Below, piece by piece: positions 23,700 to 34,341 of a stretch of DNA of 64,000 nt (within the stretch, counting starts at the first letter, position 1; each line of letters opens with the position of its first letter). Source of the stretch: Mesorhabditis belari (taxonomy: Eukaryota; Nematoda; Chromadorea; Rhabditida; Rhabditidae). Under the pieces are notes generated by a model. It saw only the letters and a list, made by a program, of their open reading frames with translations, was not told the origin of the DNA and did no database searches. The DNA lies in the NCBI GenBank assembly GCA_958450365.1, contig CAUEEP010000911.1:806001-870000 (forward strand), given 5' to 3'. A program made the position numbers and the translations under genes.

Positions 23700-25060
23700 G
23701 CGCAAAAAAAATCACTCTAAAATCACTCTAATCGATAGCAAGAGCAGTAAAATGTGCTTAAAAATGACCGGAAAAGGAGAGCGGGGGAGAAAAAGGAATG
23801 ACTCGTTTGGGCGGTGCCCCACTTTAGTCATCCTGCTGTCTGCATAGAAAATCAATCGATTTTCTTTTTTCATCTAGATTAGATCTAACTTATCTCATTC
23901 TTCCTTCCTTTCTTCCTTTGTCCTTTCTTCTACCCTTTCTCTTCCCTTTCTCTTCCCTTTCTCTTCCCTTGCTCTTCCCTTTCTCTTCCGCTTCTTTCTC
24001 TTAGCAAGTTAAGGTACCATTGGAAAACTTTCCCATTAGCAATCTAATTTTAAGCTCAAATTTCTTGGCATTGAGCTGTCGAATTTCAATCTTTTTAATA
24101 TCATTAGATTCGTCAAGTCTTTCTCTATCGATTGGTATAAAAACTATTCCAATTGGAAAACCCAGTCCCAAGATATTTGAGCTTAAAGATTGCCAATGGA
24201 CGCCAATGCCAATGCGTTCCTTATAGACAAGCCCCGCCCTTTTTTTTCAATTTATGTAGTGACCAGTACAGTCTTGTAGCCTTGATCTTCAAGTACAATG
24301 TTGCGAAAATGTTACAGAACAATGCTCGACTTGTTGATTGTTGAGAGCAGTTCTAGAGTCGTTTCCCCTAATCAACTCGAGCCAATATTCGCCACTCTTT
24401 CCGTCCTGGACGAGTGAATGGCCTTGCATCCGTCAGACAACTCTGAAAGGAGAACTCTCACTCTTTCTCATCTCTCATTCTCTTTTCCCATCCATTTCTC
24501 TTCATCGACTACACGCTGTGTCTCTGTACACTTAGCAGTTATTCGAAACAGTTCCTAAAAAGTTCCTAAGCAGCTCCTAAACAGCCTAAAAAGCTCCTAA
24601 ACCGTTCCTAAACAGTTTCTACAGATTCCTCTGCCTAGCAGCTTGATTAGAAGCTAGGCAAGCCTGGGGAACGCCTGGAAAGTTCAACTAGAGTTTAGCT
24701 AGAGATGAGCTGAGCTAGAGTTGAGCTGAGCTAGAGTTTAGCTGAGCTAGAGACAGCTGAGCTGGCAGCTGAGCTAGACATCTTCTAGGTTTTTAGCCTA
24801 TCAGATTCAGACTAGATCAAATATAGGCCTACTTCTGCTCATTTTCCATTTCTATAACTGAATTTCCAATCTAAATCCCAATCTAAATCCCAATTTCAAT
24901 CTAAGTTCCCAATTCCAAAAGAAATTCCCAATTTTCCAATGATCTTTCCCAAGGATTTTGTGATTTTTGTGCAAGCTGGATGTCACAATAGAGTTTACAA
25001 CTAAAATCCCGACACTAAGCCGATCGGTTCAATTACCCAATCTAGCCGCTACCTTTCCCC
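23700..25060. other. Intergenic DNA with pyrimidine tract and short repeats
   Basis: A CTTTCTCTTCC pyrimidine microsatellite spans about 23905-24005. GAGCTGAGCTAGAGTT repeats lie at 24690-24775. CTGGATGTCAC is at about 24976 and a second-box match at 25023. The segment at 24480-24530 resembles 25495-25540 (CGACTACACKCTGYGTCTC). I see no gene. Confidence 0.5.
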
Positions 25061-25064
25061 TCAT

Positions 25065-25960
25065 CTTTCTCGAGCTCCACTTTGTCAGCATTACATTTTG
25101 AAGGGAAATTCTTGCATTCTGGAGCGCACAGGGCACTTGCTGCACAAATTTTCGCAAATTCTTTGCTTTTTAAAATTTTTGATTTTTTTGATTTTTCGAT
25201 TTTTCGAATTTTTCGATTTTTTCATTTTTTCATTTTTTCGATTTTTTTTAAAACACTGATTTTTCGGTTTTTTCGACTTAATTAGCTTCTGTGCGCTCCA
25301 GATTGAATAAAAATTGCTTAAAAAATTAATCAACGACTGATTTCTAGGCGCTTTTCAAGTCGAAAAGCTACCGAGAGTAATAGCCGATCACTGAGCCTAA
25401 GACCAAGAAGCCCAGCAATCCCAGGAAAGCCCAGCAATCCCAGGAAGCTCAGAAAGAACCCTGTTTTCAATCTAACTCTTCTGATTTGGCGCTTTTCGAA
25501 TCGTTTTTCCTTTCGACTACACTCTGCGTCTCTGTACGCCGTCACTCTATAAATGCTCGCCGACTTTTCTTTTCCGTCACTGCCCCCTTTGGGGCTGGGG
25601 GTGACTACCATCTGGACAACACACACACACACACCCGTTCGCGAACCTTCCTTCCTTTTGGCGCTCAAATCGCCTTGCGCGCGCTCCCCTACAACCCGGC
25701 GATCGATTTCGCCGCCCTTTCCTCGAGTTCCACCTTGTCAGTATTGCATTTTGATGGGAAATTTTTGCATTCTGGAACGCACAACACCCTTTCGAAATAA
25801 ATTTTCCCAATTTCTTCGCTTTTAAAATTTTTTGATTTTTCGATTTTTCGATTTTTCGATTTTTTTGATTTTTTTCAAAACGCTTATTTTTTCGTTTTTT
25901 TTAATTTAATTAGCTTCTGTGCGTTCCAGATTGAGAAAAAAATGACTTAAAATTGATCGA
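25065..25960. repeat. Tandem duplication of about 650 bp
   Basis: 25070-25330 and 25715-25960 are diverged copies sharing TGCATTCTGGARCGCACA, a T-rich GATTTTTCGATTTTT tract and TTAGCTTCTGTGCGYTCCAG. Each copy has two boxes in opposite orientation. An (AC)n run lies at 25620-25635 and CTATAAATG at about 25545. Confidence 0.75.
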
Positions 25961-26214
25961 CTATTGAATAATGGACGCTTTTCGAGCTGCCCCCGAGTCG
26001 TATCTCTTGTTATCAGTTGAAAAAAATCAAAAAATCCAGCGAAAAGCGTTTTCTTTTTTAACCGTTCGACCACCACTTATTTTTACACTTTTCTAATTCA
26101 AAAATGAAAGAAAAAACCTATTTTTTGATCAGTTAAACTTGAGAATTTGAATCTTTTTTGGTGATTTCTTTTTTAGTGATTTTATTTTGACTTTTATTTT
26201 GTACTTTGGTGTTG

Positions 26215-26645
26215 TACAAAGTACTGTTAGGCTACAAAGTACTGCTAGGCTACAAAGTACTGTTAGGCAAGTACTGGTAGGTTTGGGGAAGTACTGGTTG
26301 GCTTGGGGAAGTACTGTTAGGTTTGGGGAAGTACTGGTTGGCTTAGGGAAGTACTGGTTGGCTTGGGGAAGTACTGGTTGGCTTGGGGAAGTACTGGTTG
26401 GCTTGGGGAAGTACTGGTTGGGTTGGGGAAGTACTGGTTGGCTTAGGGAAGTACTGCTAGGCTTGGGGAAGTACTGGTTGGCTTAGGGAAGTACTGCTAG
26501 GCTTGGGGAAGTACTGGTTGGCTTAGGGAAGCACTGGTTGGCTTGGGGAAGTACTGCTAGGCTTGGGGAAGTACTGCTAGGCTTGGGGAAGTACTGGTAG
26601 GCTTGGGGAAGTACTGTTAGGTTTGGGGAAGTACTGGTTGGCCAG
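26215..26645 (+). repeat. 20-bp minisatellite
   Basis: About 21 copies of AAGTACTGGTTGGCTTGGGG with CTGCTAGG and CTGTTAGG variants. The 99-codon + and 60-codon - frames are artefacts of a unit that carries no stop. Confidence 0.95.
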
Positions 26646-26649
26646 ATTG

Positions 26650-27225
26650 AACATAATAGGTTCAATTAAAGCAGCAAGGAGTCAGCTGCGATCTGTGATT
26701 TGCCTTGATCTGTGATTTGAAAGATTCTGGTCTGACTAGGAACGTTTTTGTTCGTTTTTTTGTTCATTTTACTGGTCGAATGCCTCTCTAATAGAATCTT
26801 CGTCGAATGTTGAATCTAAATCTTCGATTTTTAAACCAATCAGCCATTTTTTTGAAACTCTTCTTTGGAATCAAAGGGTTAATTCGTGAAACCATTGCTG
26901 ATTCAATGGCTAATGCAATTTTTGAGTATTATTGTATGAAAAAATGCAGAAAACATCCTCTTCTGCTCTTTCGCCAAAAGAAAGTCTTCTCTTGTCTTCA
27001 AAAATTCATCCACAGAACCGAATTTAAAAAACAACTAAGAGGTGATCCTTCCACCTAAACATTCTCAATATTAACTGAACACAAGAAGCCCTTGTGTCAT
27101 TGTAGAAATTCGTACAACATAAAGTCTCGCAGACCACCAGGTAATAGCTTTTCAATAGAAATGCTGTCGTCCAAAGCCAAGCCAAGCCAAGCCAAAAAGT
27201 GTTCTTAGGAAATTATGTAGCTTAT
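26650..27225. other. Spacer with one unrecognised short frame
   Basis: A single 83-codon + frame (26807-27058) is open in sequence that carries no box and no tandem repeat. It has mixed composition but no family resemblance or clear start context. GCCAA repeats occur at 27177-27196. Confidence 0.3.
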
Positions 27226-27229
27226 AGAA

Positions 27230-27880
27230 TACAAATACGGTCTTTTCTATAACAATTTGGCCGATCTGGATATCACTTCAGAAGCTCAGCCTTTGCCGGG
27301 CCTCCAAAAATCGATTCCGGCAAAATAGTTATTTCGATGACGTCACTTTTTTAGAGATTATTTTGAAAAGCTTTTTTTTCAATTCTATGATTTGGAAACG
27401 CTGTTGTGATATCCAGATCTGCTCTTAAAAGTCAAATTTTGTGCGGACGGTGCAGCGACACTGCCGAATCGGCCGCCGATATTACACTTTGGAAATTGTG
27501 TAGCTTATAGAATGGAAACGCATCCTTTTTACATAAAATTTGGCCGATCTGGATGTCAGCCAAGATTCAGCTTTTGCTCGGATTCGAAAAATCGATTTCG
27601 ACAAAAAAATTTTTTTCATGACGTCACTTTTTCAGAGATTTTTTTGAAAAGCTTTTTTTTCAATTCTAGGATTTGGAAAAGCTGCTGTGATATCCAAATC
27701 TAAGTTTAGAAATGAATTTTGCCCCCAGGAAACTCCAAAAATCGATTTTAGCAAGCAAACTATTTCGATGACGTCACTTTTTCAGAGATTATTTTAAAAA
27801 CCTTATTTTTCGATTCTATGATTTGGAAAAGCCGTTGTGATATCCAGATCTGAGCTTAGAATCAAATTTTGTACCCAGAG
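27230..27880. repeat. Segmental copy of SLC22 intron array
   Basis: Closely matches the array in an SLC22 intron at 34960-35770, including CTGGATATCAC at 27266, GTGATATCCAG at 27406, CTGGATGTCAG at 27549, a decayed box at 27687 and GTGATATCCAG at 27837 (steps about 138-150). A captured exon edge (GGTGCAGCGACACTGCCGAA) lies at 27448-27467. Confidence 0.9.
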
Positions 27881-27884
27881 TGTC

Positions 27885-28050
27885 GCGATACTGCCCGATC
27901 GACCTCCAATATTGCACACAGCTCGCGCCATCATCCGCGCAGCCATCGGGAAGTGCTCAGCCGAGTAGAGGTGACCTGTGCGCTTTATAGTTTCGAAAGC
28001 GACAAGAATCTCGGTCACTTTCGAAGCCAAATCAATTGCAGCAGCGCCTA
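27885..28050 (-). pseudogene. Displaced fragment of the SLC22 transporter gene
   Basis: On the - strand this reads from the end of SLC22 exon 13, through the 40-bp intron, into most of exon 14: HLYSAEHFPMAARMMARAV and NIGGRSGSIATLW, against LYSAELFPTAVRTMARAV in the intact gene. It ends at the same GG|GTAC donor. With no neighbouring exons it is a non-functional copy, 7 kb from its source with profilin between them. Confidence 0.85.
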
Positions 28051-28099
28051 AAGACTTATCAGTCAATCAAATAAATTTCTGTCGTCTGGAAAGCCAAAA

Positions 28100-28657
28100 A
28101 TTTGTCTCAATTTGATTAAAAAAGATCAATTCAAATAAACTAATCAATTTAAATCGATTCAAATTAATCGATTCATCGTCTTTTTTCGTTCTTCGTTTCC
28201 ATTTCGCCGATTTCTTTTGTTTTTCATTTTTTCGATCTTCCGAACGTCTGAATGAGTCAGCAAAAACATCGACTCGCCATTTTTTTCACAAAATTGATGA
28301 TATTTGATTGAATTTTAGCTCTAAATTTGTTAAGAGAAGGCGTTTTTCTCTGTTTTTTTCTGTTTTTCCGTTTTCTTACGTTTTCTTCCATTTTTCTTCA
28401 ACTTCTACATCTTTTCAACCTCTAGAATCCTCTTCGAGCCGATTAGTCAACAAAATCGATTCTAACTACCAAATTTTACAATGTTTTTGTCAAAGCTGGA
28501 TGTCACAAAAGGCTTTGAGCTTAAAATTAAGGAAATATTATGAAAATTGAGAAATTAGTTTTTGGTTCAATTACTCGAGCTTTTTTTTACTTGTATAGCC
28601 TTTTTTAAAATTCAAACTCTTCAATCTCAATGCGATTTCTTCAATCTTTTCTTTTCT
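28100..28657. other. Upstream region of profilin
   Basis: A/T-rich, with one CTGGATGTCAC at 28496-28506 and a second-box match (GGTTCAATTACTCGAG) near 28563. An acceptor, TCTTTTCTAG, ends at 28659, 18 bases before the profilin ATG, consistent with trans-splicing. No other gene seen. Confidence 0.5.
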
Positions 28658-28677
28658 AGTGCACTACAACGCTTAGA

Positions 28678-31600
28678 ATGTCCGGGTGGAACGATTACAT
28701 CACGAATTTGACCGCCTCGTCGCATCACATTCAACGCGCCGCCATTGTTGGATATCCCGATGGAGCCGTTTGGGCGAGGACTGAAGGCGCTAATCTTTTC
28801 CAGGTACGGAATCGGGTTCTAGGCTTAGGCTTAGGCTTAGGCTTGGACTTAGGCGTGGACTTAGGCTTAGGCTTAGGCTTAGGCTCAGGCTTAGCCTTGG
28901 GCGTAGGCTTAGATATAGGCTTAGGCTTAGGCTCAGGCTCAGGCTCAGGCTCAGGCTTAGGCTTAGGCTAGGCTTAGGCTTGGGCTAGGCTTGGGCTTAG
29001 GCTTGGGCTAGGCTTGGACTTAGGCGTGGACTTAGGCTTAGGCTAGGCTTGAGGCAGGCAGGCTCAGGCTCAGGCTTAGGCTTAGGCTTAGGCTTAGGCT
29101 TAGGCTTAGGCTTGGGCTTGGGCTTAGGCTTGGGCTTAGGCTTGGACTTAGGCGTGGACTTGGGCTTAGGCAGGCTAGGCTCAGGCTTAGCCTTGGGCGT
29201 AGGCTTAGATATAGGCTTAGGCAGGCTCAGGCCAGGCCAGGCTCAGGCTTAGGCTTGGGCTTAGGCAGGCTTGGGCTTAGGCTTGGGCTTAGGCTTGGGC
29301 TTAGGCTTGGACTTAGGCGTGGACTTAGGCTTAGGCTTAGGCTTAGGCTTAGGCTTAGGCTCAGGCTCAGGCTTAGGCTTAGGCTTAGGCTTAGGCTTAG
29401 GCTTAGGCTTGGGCTTGGGCTTAGGCTTGGGCTTAGGCTTGGACTTAGGCGTGGACTTAGGCTTAGGCTTAGGCTTAGGCTCAGGCTTAGCCTTGGGCGT
29501 AGGCTTAGATATAGGCTTAGGCTTAGGCTCAGGCTCAGGCTTAGGCTTGGGCTTAAGCTTAGGTATAGGCTAGGCTCAGGCTTGGGCTTAGGCTTAGACT
29601 AGGTCAAGCAAAGGCTCAGGCAAAGGCCAGCAATTGGTCGGGCCTTGGCTTGACATGGAAAATCGATACTGAAACAGCTCACACAGGTTCAAGGCTGTCT
29701 TCCTACTGACAACAAAACTTTTGACGCTCAAACCAGCCATCTTAGCTAGCTTTAGAGCTCGCTAAAGTAGACGCGATTATCAGTAACCCTTTAAAGGTCT
29801 TGGTGGCTATTTCGTGAACTAGTTACAGTAATCCCTTGAAACCAAAAACGAATTTGGGCTTTCTGGAGGTCATAGTAGAAAGAAAAAGGCAAAAACCATT
29901 GCAGTAATCATTTTACAAAAGTACAATACCCTTGAAACGTCTTGGAGGCTATTTAGTGAACTGGTTAACGTAGCCTTCAAGTCAGACGTTGAATTTGGGC
30001 TTTCTGGAGGTCACAGTAGAGAAAAAAAGGCAAAAACCATTGCAGAAATCGTTTCAGAAAAGTACAGTACCCTTTAAACGTCTTGGTGGCTAAATAGTGG
30101 ACTAGTTACAGTAATCCCTTGAAACCAAAAGCGAATTCGGGCATCCTGGAGGTCACAACACTAAAAAACAAGGAAGAGGCAGTCCTAGCTAGCTTTAGAG
30201 CTTTCTAAAATAAACACGATTGCCAAACCCAGCTCCATTTGGCCTTAAATAAAGACGATCTTCATAGAATCAAATTTTCTAGGCAAGCGAATCCGAGCTG
30301 AAAACGCTGGTCTCCGGCTTTGCCAATCCGAACGATGTGCCGGCGCGTGGAGCCGATTTGGAGGTAAAGGAATTTCAAAGCTTTTATTTTGTTTATAAAG
30401 AAAGAAAGACTAATTTTCGATTGCTTGCAATTAACTGAATTCTAGAAAGTCCATTATATTGTGCCACGAGCCGACGACACGTTCATTTTCGGGAAAAAGG
30501 ACAAGAGTGGTTTCTTTGCTGCGAAAACTGCTAAAGGTAAGCGGAGCTCAATGACAATGTTTGGGGTTTAGGCTAGGGATCGGGCTTAGGCTTAGGCTCA
30601 GGCTCAGGCTTAGGCTTAGGCTTAGGCTTAGGCTTAGGCTTAGGCTCATGCTCAGGCTTAGGCTTAGGCTTAGGCTTGGCTTAGGCTCAGGCTCAGGCTT
30701 GGACTTAGTGCGAAGGCTAGCCGCTAGCGCCTCGCACTAAGTCTATTTGGGTTTGGGCTATACCCCCAATTTCGGGATCTCAGCCCGCTCTGGGAGTTAG
30801 GCTTAGGCTTAGGCTCAGGCTTAGGCTTAGGCTCAGGCTTAGGCTTAGGCTTAGGCTCAGGCTCAGGCTTAGGCTCATGCTCAGGCTTAGGCTTAGGCTT
30901 AGGCTTGGCTCAGGCTTAGGCTCAGGCTCAGGCTCAGGCTCAGGCTTAGGCTTAGGCTCAGGCTTGGGCTTAGGCTTGGGAGCAGGCTTAGGCTCAGAAA
31001 TCAAAATATATCAGCATAATAGGGGGATCTATCCAAGAGGGCTGAAGCCTTCTTGGATGGATCTTTAGCTAGGAGAGCCATCCAGGCCAGCTAGGAGAGC
31101 CAGTCAAACCAAGAAAAGATTCCCTAAACCAGGTCGATTTAAGTCTAGCCCAGGATTGATCCACTTAGAATAAGCTCCAAACAAAGGCTGGCTATTTCTC
31201 CTCAATCTGGAGCGCACAGAAGCTAATTAAGTTTAAAAAACGGCCTTCTAAAAAAATCCGAAGTTGATAAAATCGAAAAAGGCGATAAAGTCGAAAAAGG
31301 TCGGGAACCAAAAAGTTCAAAAAGCAGAGAATTTTCGTGAATTTATGCAGAAAAGGGTCCTATGCGCTCCAGAAGGCAAAAATTTCCTGTAAAAATGCAG
31401 TGTTGACAGAGTGGAGCCAATGAATTAGGTCCAGTCAGGGTGGTCTAGAGCAGGTGGACTTGATTGGGTCCCTGGGCCACTATTTGACCTGCAATAGTCC
31501 TAGTGCCTTCCAGCTTAGAGTTTCCCCATAAACTTTTTCAAGTTCAGCTAGGTCAGAGTGAGGTAAAGGCCAAGGTTAGAGCGCAGTGCTCTAGAGCAGA

Positions 31601-31794
31601 TCGACTTGATTGGGTCCCTGGGCCACTATTTGATCTGCAATGGTCCTAGTGCCTTCCAGCTTAGAGTTTCCCCCTAAACTTTTCCCATTTCAGCTGTGTT
31701 GATCGCCGTTTACAAGGGTGAGTCGGCCGAGGGGTCGGAGGTGCGCACAGCGGTTGAGAAGCTGGCCGCCTATCTCACACAAAGCGGGTACTAG
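28678..31794 (+). CDS. Profilin, 4 exons, 132 aa
   Basis: Exons 28678-28803, 30283-30363, 30446-30536 and 31694-31794 join in phase to a 132-residue protein, close to the usual 125-140 aa of profilins. Profilins bind monomeric actin and proline-rich ligands in the cytoplasm and supply actin to growing filaments. The N-terminus [12 protein letters not shown] carries the conserved tryptophan/tyrosine of the polyproline site. [44 protein letters not shown] and the C-terminal helix ending YLTQSGY are animal (nematode-type) profilin blocks. Introns 1 (1.48 kb) and 3 (1.16 kb) are dominated by TTAGGC-like arrays; intron 2 is 82 bp with no box. AATAAA at 31983-31988 is a likely polyadenylation signal. 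Confidence 0.97.
28818..29630 (+). repeat. Interstitial telomere-like array (TTAGGC) in profilin intron 1
   Basis: Long runs of GGCTTAGGCTTAGGC with TTGGGC and TCAGGC variants. A higher-order block containing GGACTTAGGCGTGGACTTAG and GGCGTAGGCTTAGATATAGG recurs at about 28843, 29140, 29305 (partial) and 29440. TTAGGC is the nematode telomere repeat. Confidence 0.95.
29855..30180 (+). repeat. Intron 1 array, 141-bp unit
   Basis: CTGGAGGTCAY at 29863, 30004 and 30146 (steps 141 and 142), with CCCTTGAAACGTCTTGGTGG and TTACAGTAATCCCTTGAAAC. The family recurs at 33840-34270. Confidence 0.9.
30580..30700 (+). repeat. Telomere-like tract in profilin intron 3, left of palindrome
   Basis: GGCTTAGGCTCAGGCTTAGG-type repeats running up to the 42-base palindrome. 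Confidence 0.9.
30702..30743. repeat. 42-base palindrome embedded in telomere-like repeats
   Basis: Arms GACTTAGTGCGA and TCGCACTAAGTC pair perfectly over 12 bases; the centre is GGCTAGCCGCTAGCGCC. A 39/42 identical copy in the opposite orientation lies at 53920-53961, and identity continues into flanking CTATTTGGGTTTGGGCT. Confidence 0.85.
30797..30995 (+). repeat. Telomere-like tract in profilin intron 3, right of palindrome
   Basis: A further TTAGGC/TCAGGC run, ending at about 30995. Confidence 0.9.
31200..31690 (-). repeat. Intron 3 duplicated block with boxes
   Basis: CTGGAGCGCAC near 31206, then GTGCCTTCCAGCTTAGAG at about 31502 and 31651 inside a unit of about 150 bp that shares GACTTGATTGGGTCCCTGGG. 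Confidence 0.8.
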
Positions 31795-31982
31795 GACAAT
31801 GATGGCTATTGCTGAACGGGCAAACGAAGAATCACATCAAGAATCACATCAAATTCAAAATTCCAATCTCTTTTTTTTTCAATTTTGCCTTCCAAACGGG
31901 CCTTTTAGGTTTTTTGCCTAAAAATTATCAATTTTTGAACTTTTTCTGTACTTTGTAGCCATAAACGCACCCTTTCTAGCAC

Positions 31983-31988
31983 AATAAA
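31983..31988 (+). terminator. AATAAA polyadenylation signal of profilin
   Basis: AATAAA 189 bases after the stop codon, the first such signal downstream. Confidence 0.5.
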
Positions 31989-31989
31989 T

Positions 31990-32400
31990 CGCTTTTTAAT
32001 GCGCTAGAATGCTTGCGTTTATGAGCTCAAAGTACAAAAAGTTCATTTTCCCTTTTTCCCTTTTTCCGCACTTTGTAATCAAATTTCTTAAACAAATGCC
32101 TTCTAGCGAAAACCCACTGCACTAGAAAGCCTGCGTTTACAAGAGATTTGCGCACAAAGTACACACAAAAATCGCTTTTTAAGCATTCCATTTTCAGTTT
32201 CCCTTTTTGTTGATACCGAAAAACATTCCCGGAATTTTTTTTTCAAAAAAACACAAACGAATCCGAGTGTTTTCTTCTTAGATTTCCCCTTTTCTTTCTT
32301 TTTTTTTTTCGCTTTTTTCCGCTTTTTTCCGATTTCTTGTCGTTTTTCTATGAAAGCAATTGTCAAATTGTCATAATTTAAATGGAATAAAGGCTTTTTT
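31990..32400. other. Short intergenic spacer
   Basis: T-rich spacer with two diverged copies of a motif containing GCGTTTA and CAAAGTAC, also seen near 19700 and 45840-46290. No gene. Confidence 0.4.
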
Positions 32401-32404
32401 ATGC

Positions 32405-33510
32405 TTTCAAAGGCTAAAACGCTAAAACGCTACGGTAACCACCCAATCGAACACTGGATTTGCTCATCCTGGAAGTCACACGAGCAAAAGACATAGTCAA
32501 AACGGCTACAGTAATCCGTTTTGGAAAAGTACAGTAACCCCTGACAGGGTTGGGAATGCTAAAAAGTGGCCTGACTACAGTAACCCCCCAATCAAACACT
32601 GGATTTGCTTATTCTGGAAGTCACACTAGCAAAATAAATAGTCAAAACAGCTACAGTAATCCGTTTTGGAAAACTACAGTAACCCCTGAGAGGGTTGAGA
32701 ATGCTAAAAAGCTGCGTGGCTACAGTAACCACCCAATCAAACACTGGTGCTCATCCTGGAGTCACACGGCAGCGTCAAAACGGCTACAGTAATTCGTTTT
32801 GGAAAAGTACAGTAACCCCTGACAGGGTTGGGAATGCTAAAAAGCGGCCTGGCTACAGTAACCCCCAATCAAACACTGGATTTGCTCATCCTGGAAGTCA
32901 CACTACGCAATAAGCTAATCGAAACGATTACAGTATTCTGTCTGAAAAGTCTGTCTGAAAAGTTACAGTAACCCTGAACAAGCAGGAAGCCTAGACTTTG
33001 ACCGATTACAGTAACCTTTGGATCAGTTCACAAATTTGAGCATCCTGGAGGTCACACTACGCAATAAGGTAATCGAAATGACTATAGCAATCCGTCTAAA
33101 AGGTTACAGTAACCCTTGACAAGATTGAGAGGGCTAAAAAGCGGCCTAGCTACAGTAACCTCCAATCTGAAACTGAATTTGTGCATCCTGGAGGTCACAC
33201 TACGCAATAAGCTAATCGAAACGATTACAGCATTCTGTCTGAAGAGTCTGTCTGAAAAGTTACAGTAACCCTGAACAAGAAGGAAGCCTAGACTTTTGAT
33301 CGACTACAGTAACCTTTAGATCAATTTTTGAAATTGAGGATCCTGGAGTGCACACTAAAAGTTAAAAAGTTAAAAACAGAGTTAAAAACGACTATAGCAG
33401 TTTGTCTGGAAAGTTACAGTAACCCCTAACAGCTCGAATCTAAATAGTGGACTAGCTACAGTAATCTTTCACATTAGACATAGAATTTGAGCCTTCTGGA
33501 GGTCACAAAA
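32405..33510 (+). repeat. Intergenic array with CTACAGTAACC motifs
   Basis: CTGGAAGTCAC, CTGGAGGTCAC or CTGGAGTGCAC at 32469, 32614, 32756 (two bases missing), 32891, 33045, 33188, 33343 and 33496, spaced 135-155 bp. Between boxes lie repeated CTACAGTAACC and GTTACAGTAACCC, a near-palindromic motif. Confidence 0.85.
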
Positions 33511-33839
33511 AAGGAAGGTGAGCAAATTTAACAATAAAAAAAGGCTAAAATAGTTTTTTCCTTTTTAGAAACTACCGTATTTGCAAAATTTTTGAACAAC
33601 GTTTATTTATTAACATTTAACAAATAAAGCGACAAGAAATAGATGAGATATGAAATTTTAAGCCGAAATGTTTCGTAAACCCGTATTTTAGCGGAATTTT
33701 AAAGAAAATTTGGGGAATTTTGTTTGTTTCAGAAAGAATTGATCACAGAAATGAAAATCAAGAGGAAACAACGAAAAAGTACGCATAAGTACTATTCACA
33801 GACACTAGCTAGGAATACACAGTAGAGAAAATGAGGGGC

Positions 33840-34270
33840 AAAAATCATTGAATTAACCTTTTCGGAAAAGTACCGTAACCCTTGAAACGTCTTGGTGACT
33901 ATAGAGTGAATTAATTACAGTAACCCTTCGAAATCGAAAGCGAATTCGGGCTTCCTGGAGATCACAGTATAGAAAAAAAGGCCAAAATCATTGCAGAAAT
34001 CGTTTCGGAAAAGTACCGTAACCCTTGAAACGTCTTGGTGGCTATTTAGTGGCCTAGTTACAGTAATCCCTTGGAACCGAAAGCGAATTCGGGCTTCCTG
34101 GAGATCACAGTATAGAAAAAAAGGCCAAAATCATTGCAGAAATCGTTTCGGAAAAGTACAGTAACCCTTGAAACGTCTTGGTGGCTATTTAGTGGCCTAG
34201 TTACAGTAAGCCTTCGAAACCAAAAGCGCATTTGGGCTTCCTGGAATGCACAACACTAAAAAAACAAGGA
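33840..34270 (+). repeat. Intergenic array, 143-bp unit
   Basis: CTGGAGATCAC at 33955 and 34098 and CTGGAATGCAC at 34241, each step 143 bp; same family as 29855-30180. Confidence 0.9.
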
Positions 34271-34341
34271 AATTCGCTACAGTAGCAAAAAATGGGAAAA
34301 AGTTAAATGGTGGAAAAAGCTACCGTAACCCTCTACCCCCG

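Noticed and set aside
26187..26486. 99-codon frame in the 20-bp repeat
   Set aside because: Repeat artefact without coding features.
26807..27058. 83-codon + strand frame in non-repeat DNA
   Set aside because: Mixed composition, but no recognisable domain, no clear acceptor before the ATG and no homologous partner exons; kept only as a note.
28678..29602. LGLG/LRLR-rich frames over the profilin intron
   Set aside because: Translation of TTAGGC repeats; the profilin protein needs this region removed as an intron.
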